Origin: Streptomyces roseochromogenus subsp. oscitans DS 12.976 | GTDB taxonomy: Bacteria > Actinomycetota > Actinomycetes > Streptomycetales > Streptomycetaceae | DNA: 27,076 nucleotides | Direction: 5' to 3' | Assembly (NCBI RefSeq): GCF_000497445.1 | Contig: NZ_CM002285.1 | Location: forward strand, 4,070,806-4,097,881 | Shown: in pieces, positions 14,447 to 20,607 of the stretch | How positions within the stretch are numbered: the first letter of the stretch is position 1 | How the letters are laid out: each line of letters starts with the position of its first letter | Translations under genes and position numbers: made by a program | Notes under the pieces: model-generated | What the model was told of the DNA's origin: nothing | What the model saw: the letters and a program-made list of their open reading frames with translations, nothing else | Database searches by the model: none

Positions 14447-16345
14447 ATGTCGCCGGATGCCCGTTCGGGCCCGGGTTCAAGGTCTCTCGCAGAACTACGG
14501 GATGCGATGTCTGTCAGGATAGATGGGGAAATGTCGGGCGGGGTTCCGAGCCGATCCAGCCGGGCACGGCGCATACTGCGCGGCCCGCGCCCCGAGGCCG
14601 TTCCCGTCCTCGTCGGCAGGGCGGCCGCCCTCGTGGGCGTCCTGGACATTGCCGCGGGTGTGTTCCCACGCTTCCGTCACAGCCGTATGCACGCTATCGC
14701 GGAGGTGCTGCCGGGCTCGTTCGGGCCCTTCGCCGCGGCGCTCTCGGTCAGTGCCGGTGTGCTGTTGCTGCTGCTCGCGCACGGGCTCAAACGGCGCAAG
14801 CGCCGAGCGTGGCGGGCCGCGGTCGCGCTGCTGCCGGCGGGTGCGGCGGCGCAGTTCGCGTACCGGCACTCGATCGTCGGCGTGCTGATCGCGGTCGCTC
14901 TGCTCGTGCCGCTGCTGCTCCATCGTGACCAGTTCGCGGCCCTGCCGGACCCACGCAGCAGGTGGCGCGCTCTTACCAACTTCGTACTCATGAGCGCCGG
15001 TTCCCTCGTCCTCGGACTCGTGATCGTCAGCGTCCACCCGCACCGGACGATCGGCGACCCGAGCCTGGCAGACCGGCTGACACACGTCGTCTACGGCCTG
15101 TTCGGCTTCGAGGGTCCGGTCGACTACCAGGGCAATACGTCCTGGACCGTCGCCTTCTCGCTCGGCGCCCTCGGCTGGATCACCGCTGTCACCACCATCT
15201 ACCTGGCGTTCCGCCCCGAGCACCCGGCGGCGCGCCTCACCGAGGAGGACGAGTCCCGGCTGCGGGCCCTGCTGGAGAAGCACGGCGGCCGCGACTCCCT
15301 CGGCCACTTCGCGCTGCGCCGCGACAAGGCGGTCGTCTTCTCGCCCAGCGGCAAGGCCGCGGTCACCTACCGGGTCATCTCCGGCGTGATGCTCGCCAGC
15401 GGCGACCCGATCGGTGATGTCGAGGCCTGGCCCGGCGCCATCGAGCGCTTCATGGACGAGGCCAAGGCCCACTCCTGGACCCCGGCCGTCGTGGGCTGCT
15501 CGGAGACGGGCGGCGAGGTGTGGACCCGCGAGACCGGCCTGGACGCCCTGGAACTGGGGGACGAGGCGGTGGTGGACGTCGCGGATTTCTCGCTCGCCGG
15601 ACGCGCGATGCGCAACGTGCGACAGATGGTCAAGCGCATCGAGCGAGCCGGCTACGAAACCCGAGTACGGCGCATCCGTGACCTCGGTGAGGCCGAGCTG
15701 GACCGGATCCGGCGGGCCGCGGAGGACTGGCGCGGCACCGACACCGAGCGCGGCTTCTCCATGGCACTCGGCCGCGTCGGCGATCCCGCCGACGGCGACT
15801 GCCTGATCGCCACCGCCCACAAGCAGGACGACGAGCCCGGCGAGTACGGCGACCTGAAGGCGGTCCTGCACTTCGTGCCCTGGGGCAAGGACGGCGTCTC
15901 GCTGGACCTGATGCGCCGCGACCGCAGCGCCGACCCCGGCATGAACGAACTGCTGATCGTCGCCGCCCTGCAGGCCGCGCCGAAGTTCGGCATCGCCCGG
16001 ATCTCGCTGAACTTCGCGATGTTCCGCTCCGCCCTCGCGCGCGGGGAGAAGATCGGCGCCGGTCCGGTGCTGCGTGCCTGGCGCGGGCTGCTGGTGTTCC
16101 TCTCGCGCTGGTTCCAGATCGAGTCGCTGTACAAGTTCAACGCCAAGTTCCAGCCGCGCTGGGAACCCCGGTTCATGGTCTACCGTGCCACGACCGACCT
16201 GCCCCGCATCGGCTTCGCCACCATGCAGGCGGAGGGCTTCGTCGACCTCGCGCTTCCGCTCCCGCGCTTCCTGCGCCGGCGCAGGGCGACCGCCGAGCGC
16301 CCCTGCGCGCACTCCGTGGCGGAACGGGACGTGCGCGCGGCTTGA
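14447..16345 (+). CDS. MprF-like aminoacyl-phosphatidylglycerol synthase (DUF2156), short membrane domain
   Basis: 632 residues from the ATG at 14447, chosen for GAGG 5 nt upstream; ATGs at 14507 and 14531 are alternatives. About six membrane segments lie in residues 52-255. The DUF2156 catalytic domain (about 265-580) shows VVFSPSGKAAVTYRV, GVMLASGDPIG, FSLAGRAMRNVRQMVKRIE, ERGFSMALGRVGDP, LDLMRRDRSADPGMNELL, ISLNFAMFRSAL and the terminal YKFNAKFQPRWEPRFMVY. Such enzymes move an amino acid from tRNA to phosphatidylglycerol or related lipids, lowering surface negative charge and sensitivity to cationic peptides. Staphylococcal MprF has a larger, 14-helix membrane part, and mycobacterial LysX carries a fused lysyl-tRNA synthetase domain, which is absent here. 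The amino acid used is unknown. A hairpin follows the stop. Confidence 0.9.
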   Translation: MSPDARSGPGSRSLAELRDAMSVRIDGEMSGGVPSRSSRARRILRGPRPEAVPVLVGRAAALVGVLDIAAGVFPRFRHSRMHAIAEVLPGSFGPFAAALSVSAGVLLLLLAHGLKRRKRRAWRAAVALLPAGAAAQFAYRHSIVGVLIAVALLVPLLLHRDQFAALPDPRSRWRALTNFVLMSAGSLVLGLVIVSVHPHRTIGDPSLADRLTHVVYGLFGFEGPVDYQGNTSWTVAFSLGALGWITAVTTIYLAFRPEHPAARLTEEDESRLRALLEKHGGRDSLGHFALRRDKAVVFSPSGKAAVTYRVISGVMLASGDPIGDVEAWPGAIERFMDEAKAHSWTPAVVGCSETGGEVWTRETGLDALELGDEAVVDVADFSLAGRAMRNVRQMVKRIERAGYETRVRRIRDLGEAELDRIRRAAEDWRGTDTERGFSMALGRVGDPADGDCLIATAHKQDDEPGEYGDLKAVLHFVPWGKDGVSLDLMRRDRSADPGMNELLIVAALQAAPKFGIARISLNFAMFRSALARGEKIGAGPVLRAWRGLLVFLSRWFQIESLYKFNAKFQPRWEPRFMVYRATTDLPRIGFATMQAEGFVDLALPLPRFLRRRRATAERPCAHSVAERDVRAA

Positions 16346-16398
16346 GCGCCGCACGGCGACCCTGAGCACCACGGAAGCGAGCGGTGCGACCGAGGACC

Positions 16399-16448
16399 GG
16401 CCCGGGCGGGCGTCCCACCCCCTCCAGCACGGGGTCTCCGCCCGGGCC
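16399..16448. terminator. Nested hairpin after the MprF-like gene
   Basis: Outer arms GGCCCGGGCGG (16399-16409) and CCGCCCGGGCC (16438-16448) pair perfectly; inside them ACCCC (16417-16421) pairs with GGGGT (16431-16435). The structure starts 54 nt after the stop and ends 29 nt before the folP -10 box, so it probably insulates the fol operon from upstream transcription. Confidence 0.65.
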
Positions 16449-16477
16449 GCCGCGCATTCCCGGTGCCCCGCTGGGCC

Positions 16478-16483
16478 TACGCT
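16478..16483 (+). promoter_or_regulatory. -10 box of a probable leaderless promoter for folP
   Basis: TACGCT is followed by 6 nt and the ATG at 16490. It is the same hexamer as that before the YdbS-like gene. No Shine-Dalgarno precedes the ATG. Confidence 0.65.
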
Positions 16484-16489
16484 GAACGT

Positions 16490-17494
16490 ATGAACAACCA
16501 CAGCGGGCGCGGCCAGGTGGCCGGCCTTCCGGCTTGGGACCGGTGCGCGGTCATGGGTGTGGTCAACGTGACCCCCGACTCCTTCTCCGACGGCGGCCGC
16601 TGGTTCGACACGACCGCCGCCGTGAAGCGCGGCCTGGACCTCGTGTCCGAGGGCGCCGACCTGGTCGACGTCGGCGGCGAGTCCACCCGCCCCGGCGCCA
16701 CCCGCGTGGACGAGGACGAGGAGCTCCGCCGGGTCGTCCCGGTCGTCCGCGGCCTCGCCTCCGAGGGCGTCGTCGTCTCCGTCGACACCGTGCGCGCCTC
16801 CGTCGCCGAACAGTCCCTCGCGGCCGGTGCCGCCCTCGTCAACGACGTCAGCGGCGGCCTCGCCGACCCCGCGATGATCCCGGCGGTCGCCGCCGCGGGC
16901 GCCCCGTTCGTCGTCATGCACTGGCGCGGCTTCCTCCAGGGCGACAACGTCAAGGGCGACTACGAGGACGTCGTCGCCGAAGTCGTGGACGAACTGCACG
17001 CGCGTGTGGAGGCTGTTCTTGCGGGCGGCATCGCCCCCGACCGCATCGTCGTCGACCCCGGCCTCGGCTTCTCCAAGGAGGCCGAGCACGACCTCATCCT
17101 CCTCGCCCACCTCCACCGTCTGCGCGCCCTCGGCTACCCCCTGCTCGTGGCCGCCTCCCGCAAGCGGTTCCTCGGCCGCGTCCTCGCCGGCCCGGACGGG
17201 GCGCCCCCGCCGGCCCGGGAGCGCGACGCAGCCACGGCCGCCGTCTCCGCACTCGCGGCGCACTCCGGCGCGTGGGCGGTGCGCGTGCACGAGGTGCGCG
17301 CCACCGCGGACGCGGTACGGGTCGCGCGCGCCGTGGAGGAGGCGCGTACGGCAGGTTCAGCGCTGGGCGCTGCAGGTGAGCGCGGGGCGCGGGACGCGGA
17401 GCACACGCCGGGCACCGAGAGCGAGCAAGAGGCGCGCGGCGACGGGCGCGCGCCCGGTGCCGGTGGTGAGCGCGGGGCGGAAGGACCCCGGTGA
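16490..17494 (+). CDS. folP: Dihydropteroate synthase
   Basis: Joins p-aminobenzoate to hydroxymethyldihydropterin diphosphate to form dihydropteroate; it is the sulfonamide target. 334 residues from the ATG at 16490. Both family signatures are present: MGVVNVTPDSFSDGG (about 22-36) and DVGGESTRPGA (60-70). Further conserved stretches are VVSVDTVRA, LVNDVSGG, VDPGLGFSKEAEHD and LVAASRKRFLG with the diphosphate-binding SRK. The enzyme core ends near residue 280; the last 50-60 residues are a Glu/Arg/Gly-rich tail containing a 15-bp direct repeat 90 bp apart (17375-17389 and 17465-17479), longer than the usual 270-290 residue enzyme. It is the first gene of folP-NTF2-folB-folK-DUF3180, and its stop overlaps the next start (GTGA). 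Confidence 0.96.
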   Translation: MNNHSGRGQVAGLPAWDRCAVMGVVNVTPDSFSDGGRWFDTTAAVKRGLDLVSEGADLVDVGGESTRPGATRVDEDEELRRVVPVVRGLASEGVVVSVDTVRASVAEQSLAAGAALVNDVSGGLADPAMIPAVAAAGAPFVVMHWRGFLQGDNVKGDYEDVVAEVVDELHARVEAVLAGGIAPDRIVVDPGLGFSKEAEHDLILLAHLHRLRALGYPLLVAASRKRFLGRVLAGPDGAPPPARERDAATAAVSALAAHSGAWAVRVHEVRATADAVRVARAVEEARTAGSALGAAGERGARDAEHTPGTESEQEARGDGRAPGAGGERGAEGPR

Positions 17495-18024
17495 GCGCCC
17501 CTCATACCGACGTCGAACAGGTGGAGGCCGCCAACACCGCCTTCTACGAGGCGATGGAACGCGGTGACTTCGAGGAGCTGTCCTCGCTCTGGCTCACCCC
17601 CGCCGACCTGGGCGTGGACGAGGAGTACCACGACCCGGCGGACACCGGCGTGATCTCCTGCGTCCACCCCGGCTGGCCAGTGCTCACCGGCCGCGGCGAG
17701 GTCCTCAGGTCGTATGCCCTGATCATGGCCAACACCGACTACATCCAGTTCTTCCTCACCGATGTGCACGTCTCCGTGACCGGCGACACCGCGCTCGTGA
17801 CCTGCACCGAGAACATCCTCAGCGGTGGCCCCGCCCCGAAGGACGGCGCGGAACTGGGACCGCTGGTCGGGCAGCTCGTCGTCGCCACGAACGTGTTCCG
17901 GCGCACGCCCTCCGGCTGGAAGCTCTGGTCGCACCACGCCTCCCCCGTCCTGGCGGAGAGTGACGACGAGGACGGCGAGAGCGCCGTCGACGGCGTGAAT
18001 CCGGACGACGATCCCCTCGCCTGA
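17491..18024 (+). CDS. NTF2-like / SnoaL-type protein inside the fol operon
   Basis: 177 residues from the GTG overlapping the folP stop, so probably translated by coupling. The single NTF2-like alpha+beta fold is indicated by the N-terminal helix EAANTAFYEAMERGDFEELSS, the CVHPGWPVLTGRGEVLRSY segment, the strand VHVSVTGDTALVTCTENI, and VVATNVFRRTPSGWKLWSHHAS. The acidic C-terminal tail (about 155-177) is probably disordered. The family includes small-molecule isomerases, hydratases and non-enzymatic ligand-binding proteins, so activity cannot be read off. Its place between folP and folB suggests a folate- or pterin-related job. I recall no such gene between folP and folB in mycobacteria. Confidence 0.9.
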   Translation: MSAPHTDVEQVEAANTAFYEAMERGDFEELSSLWLTPADLGVDEEYHDPADTGVISCVHPGWPVLTGRGEVLRSYALIMANTDYIQFFLTDVHVSVTGDTALVTCTENILSGGPAPKDGAELGPLVGQLVVATNVFRRTPSGWKLWSHHASPVLAESDDEDGESAVDGVNPDDDPLA

Positions 18025-18272
18025 GCCGGTGGACCCCGCACAGGGAGCAAGAAGTGGTTGGAATCACCTACCCCTGGGTATGAGCCGCTACCAGCCCATG
18101 ACAGGGCCGGGTTTTCCCGGGGAAACACGAGATGAACCCTCGTGATCCCGGTCCGGGCCCGCGCCCCGCAGCCCGGCTTTGTCAGTGCCCGCAGGTAGAT
18201 TCGTCTGAAGCCGGTGTGCCGCCCGCACGCGGTACGGGCCGGTCATTCCCGACGATTGCAGGAGTGATTCGC
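18025..18272. other. Intergenic region before folB
   Basis: A 248-nt gap within the fol cluster. It contains a 13-bp palindrome TTTCCC-G-GGGAAA (18113-18125) overlapping a CCGGG-tttt-CCCGG hairpin (18107-18120), and a TAGATT hexamer at 18196-18201 that could be a -10 box for a separate folB promoter, though I find no -35 at proper spacing. No reading frame in it is convincing. Confidence 0.4.
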
Positions 18273-18632
18273 GTGGATCGTGTCGCGCTGCGCGGCCTCA
18301 GGGCCCGCGGGCACCACGGTGTGTTCCCCAAGGAGCGCGAGGAGGGCCAGACCTTCATCGTCGACCTCGTCCTGGGGCTGGACACCCGGCCGGCCGCGGC
18401 CGACGACGACCTGGCGAAGACCGTGCACTACGGCATCGTGGCCGAGGAGGTCGCGGCCGTGGTCGCGGGCGAGCCGGTCGACCTCATCGAGACCCTCGCC
18501 GAGCGAATCGCCCAGACCTGTCTGAAGCACGAAGGGGTCCAGGAGGTCGAAGTCTGCGTCCACAAGCCGGACGCGCCGATCACCGTCCCCTTCGATGATG
18601 TGACCGTCACCATCACCCGGAGCCGAGTATGA
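18273..18632 (+). CDS. folB: Dihydroneopterin aldolase
   Basis: Converts 7,8-dihydroneopterin to 6-hydroxymethyl-dihydropterin and glycolaldehyde. 119 residues, the normal length, from the GTG at 18273, which has GGAG 8 nt upstream; the in-frame GTG at 18264 overlaps that ribosome site and is unlikely. Conserved features: RGHHGVFPKEREEGQTFIVDL at the N-terminus, Tyr53 in TVHYGIVAEEV, DLIETLAERIA at the pterin-binding glutamate, and the catalytic Lys98 in VCVHKPDAPI. The enzyme works as a ring-shaped oligomer in the cytosol. Its TGA overlaps the folK ATG (ATGA at 18629-18632), so the two enzymes, which act consecutively, are translationally coupled. Confidence 0.95.
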   Translation: MDRVALRGLRARGHHGVFPKEREEGQTFIVDLVLGLDTRPAAADDDLAKTVHYGIVAEEVAAVVAGEPVDLIETLAERIAQTCLKHEGVQEVEVCVHKPDAPITVPFDDVTVTITRSRV

Positions 18633-19240
18633 CCCGACCTTTCCTCCAGGGTCACAGCGACCCGACCGTCCAGCCGGTGCCCGCCTCGGTCGTCGAGCAG
18701 GTCGACGCCGCCGACACGACCCTGCAGAACCCCAAATGGGCCGTGATCTCCATCGGCTCCAACCTCGGCAACCGCCTGGAGACCCTCCAGGGCGCCGTCG
18801 ACGCGCTCGAGGACACTCCAGGCGTGCGCGTCAAAGCGGTCTCCCCGGTGTACGAGACGGAGCCGTGGGGCGTCGAGCCCGGCAGCCAGCCGTCGTACTT
18901 CAACGCGGTGGTGATCCTGAAGACCACTTTGCCCCCCGCCTCCCTGCTGGAGCGGGCGCACGCCGTCGAAGAGGCCTTCAAGCGGGTCCGCGACGAGCAC
19001 TGGGGCCCGCGCACCCTGGACGTCGACATCGTCGCCTACGCGGACGTCACCTCCGACGACCCTCAGCTCACCCTGCCCCACCCGCGCGCCCACGAACGCG
19101 CCTTCGTGCTCGCGCCCTGGCACGACGTGGACCCGCAGGCCCAGCTGCCCGGCCGCGGCCCGGTGGCCGAACTGCTGTCGGCCATCACCCGCGCGGGCGT
19201 CGAACCCCGCGAGGACCTGGAACTCCGACTGCCCGAGTAG
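18629..19240 (+). CDS. folK: 6-hydroxymethyl-7,8-dihydropterin diphosphokinase (HPPK)
   Basis: Transfers diphosphate from ATP to hydroxymethyldihydropterin, making the substrate of FolP. 203 residues, of which the first 35 are an extension not needed for the fold. The HPPK domain starts at WAVISIGSNLGNRLETL (37-53), continues with SPVYETEPWG and YFNAVVILKT, and carries the signature HWGPRTLDVDIVAY (124-137), with the two magnesium-binding aspartates Asp131 and Asp133. The segment LPHPRAHERAFVLAPW near the C-terminus is also typical. The start overlaps the folB stop. A 71-nt gap with repeats separates it from the DUF3180 gene. Confidence 0.96.
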   Translation: MTRPFLQGHSDPTVQPVPASVVEQVDAADTTLQNPKWAVISIGSNLGNRLETLQGAVDALEDTPGVRVKAVSPVYETEPWGVEPGSQPSYFNAVVILKTTLPPASLLERAHAVEEAFKRVRDEHWGPRTLDVDIVAYADVTSDDPQLTLPHPRAHERAFVLAPWHDVDPQAQLPGRGPVAELLSAITRAGVEPREDLELRLPE

Positions 19241-19245
19241 TCGTT

Positions 19246-19293
19246 AAGGTCAAGACGACAAGGTCGACACGACCGCAGTCCGGACCGGTCCGG
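19246..19293. promoter_or_regulatory. Tandem 14-bp repeat and 14-bp palindrome before the DUF3180 gene
   Basis: Two adjacent 14-bp units, AAGGTCAAGACGAC (19246-19259) and AAGGTCGACACGAC (19260-19273), match at 12 of 14 positions. They are followed by the perfect palindrome CCGGACCGGTCCGG (19280-19293), which ends 18 nt before the GTG. This dense structure in a 71-nt gap suggests a control site or a weak terminator. Confidence 0.45.
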
Positions 19294-19311
19294 GGGAGCT
19301 GAAGGGACACC

Positions 19312-19800
19312 GTGAGAGAGCTGCGCATCAGGGTGCTGGCGGGCGTGTTCGTCGTGGCCGGGATCCTGTCCTGGGCGGGCGCCCGCCTCTGGAACTCGAT
19401 CGGGACCCTCCCCAGCGTCCCCCTGGCCGCGCCCGTCGTGCTCGCCCTGATCGCGGTGGTCCTGCTCTCGACGGCGCTGTCGCTGCGCGCCCGTCTCAAG
19501 GCCCAGCGCGAGCGCCGCCCCGGTGCGAAGGGCGTCGACCCGCTGATGGCCGCCCGCGCGGTCGTCTTCGGCCAGGCCAGCGCCCTGGTCGCCGCCCTCG
19601 TCGCCGGCATGTACGGCGGCACGGGCGTCTTCCTGCTGGAGCTGCTCGACATCCCGACCCGCCGCGACCAGGCCCTCTACGCCGGCTTCTCGGTCCTGGC
19701 AGGCGTCGGCGTGATAGCGGCGGCACTGTTCCTGGAACGGGTGTGCAGGCTCCCGGAGGACGACGACCAGAACCCCCCGGGGGCAGAGCCGGTGGCATGA
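19312..19800 (+). CDS. DUF3180 membrane protein
   Basis: 162 residues from the GTG at 19312, with GAAGGG about 5 nt upstream. Four hydrophobic segments are visible: LRIRVLAGVFVVAGILSWAG (about 4-24), VPLAAPVVLALIAVVLLSTA (36-55), AVVFGQASALVAALVAGMYGG (83-103) and LYAGFSVLAGVGVIAAALFL (121-140). A basic cytoplasmic stretch (RARLKAQRERRPGAKG) lies between segments 2 and 3, and the tail is acidic. DUF3180 proteins accompany folK in many actinobacteria, including mycobacteria as I recall, but have no established function. A role in transport or in membrane association of folate enzymes would be speculation. It is the last gene of the plus-strand fol block and converges on folE. Confidence 0.92.
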   Translation: MRELRIRVLAGVFVVAGILSWAGARLWNSIGTLPSVPLAAPVVLALIAVVLLSTALSLRARLKAQRERRPGAKGVDPLMAARAVVFGQASALVAALVAGMYGGTGVFLLELLDIPTRRDQALYAGFSVLAGVGVIAAALFLERVCRLPEDDDQNPPGAEPVA

Positions 19801-19869
19801 CCACCGGCCCGGGGCGAAGACCTCGGCGGCGTGAGCCTAGGCATCAGCGCCGATGTGGGCGTCCAAGGG

Positions 19870-20475
19870 TCAGCGCGCCATGATGAGGCTCATCGCCTCA
19901 TTCCGTGTGGCCACGTTCCGCAGCTGACCACGGACAGCGGACGTTATGGTCTTCGCCCCCGGCTTGCGGATACCGCGCATGGACATGCACATGTGCTCGC
20001 ACTCGATGACCACGATCACGCCTCGCGGCTCCAGGATCGTCATCAGGGAGTCGGCGATCTGCGTCGTGAGACGTTCCTGCACCTGGGGGCGGCGCGCGAA
20101 GACGTCCACGAGCCGGGCCAGCTTGGACAGGCCGGTGATCTTTCCGGTCGTCGACGGGATGTAGCCGACGTGCGCGACTCCCCGGAACGGCACCAGATGA
20201 TGTTCACAGGTGCTGTACACCTCGATGTCCTTCACCAGGACCATCTCGTCGTGCCCCAGGTCGAACGTCGTCGTCAGGACGTCCTCGGGCTTCTGCCACA
20301 AGCCCGCGAAGATCTCCTTGTACGCCCGTGCCACCCGAGCCGGGGTCTCCCGCAGGCCTTCGCGGTCCGGGTCCTCGCCGACCGCGATCAGCAGCTCGCG
20401 TACGGCGTTCTCGGCGCGCTTCTCGTCGAACTCGCCGATGCGGCCCTCACCGTCCAGCGTCACGGGGTCGGTCAT
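19870..20475 (-). CDS. folE: GTP cyclohydrolase I
   Basis: Converts GTP to dihydroneopterin triphosphate, the first step of folate synthesis. 201 residues from the ATG at 20475, which has GAGGA about 5 nt upstream. Zinc ligands are intact: Cys90 and His93 in [11 protein letters not shown], and Cys163 in [10 protein letters not shown]. Other conserved parts are [13 protein letters not shown] near the N-terminus, [27 protein letters not shown] in the centre, and SAVRGQLR near the end. It faces the opposite way to the other fol genes. It follows ftsH on the minus strand but a strong hairpin lies between them, so it probably has its own promoter near the palindrome at 20500-20521. Confidence 0.97.
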   Translation of the reverse strand: MTDPVTLDGEGRIGEFDEKRAENAVRELLIAVGEDPDREGLRETPARVARAYKEIFAGLWQKPEDVLTTTFDLGHDEMVLVKDIEVYSTCEHHLVPFRGVAHVGYIPSTTGKITGLSKLARLVDVFARRPQVQERLTTQIADSLMTILEPRGVIVVIECEHMCMSMRGIRKPGAKTITSAVRGQLRNVATRNEAMSLIMAR

Positions 20476-20499
20476 CTGGTTCCTCGTTCCTGAGCCTTC

Positions 20500-20521
20500 A
20501 CACGTGGCGGCAGCCACATGT
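20500..20521. promoter_or_regulatory. 22-bp imperfect palindrome upstream of folE
   Basis: Half-sites ACACGTGGC and GCCACATGT surround a GGCA centre (a single symmetry break). It lies 25-46 nt upstream of the folE ATG, between that gene and the ftsH terminator, in a good position for an operator or activator site. Confidence 0.4.
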
Positions 20522-20538
20522 TCATGTTGCGGACATAA

Positions 20539-20581
20539 GAACGCCGCGCCCCCAGGCTAAAACCTGGCGGACGCGGCGTTC
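20539..20581 (-). terminator. ftsH terminator
   Basis: Arms GAACGCCGCG and CGCGGCGTTC pair perfectly over 10 bp, with a second inner stem CCAGG/CCTGG. On the minus strand the structure starts 27 nt after the ftsH stop and is followed by TTAT. It separates ftsH from folE. Confidence 0.85.
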
Positions 20582-20607
20582 ATTCCGGGCCGGGTGGCCG
20601 AAAGCCG

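Noticed and set aside
14495..17290. 931-residue minus-strand frame opposite the MprF-like and folP genes
   Set aside because: Its composition is typical of a mirror frame (Val/Gly/Glu/Ala-rich), and both opposite genes have complete family motifs.
18025..18272. Riboswitch or sigma-E-type promoter before folB
   Set aside because: Short hairpins and a GGAAT stretch are present, but no known riboswitch architecture or correctly spaced promoter pair could be built.
19220..19246. GGAAC and CGTT pair as an ECF sigma-factor promoter before DUF3180
   Set aside because: The spacing is at the edge of the accepted range and the GGAAC lies inside folK; too weak to call.
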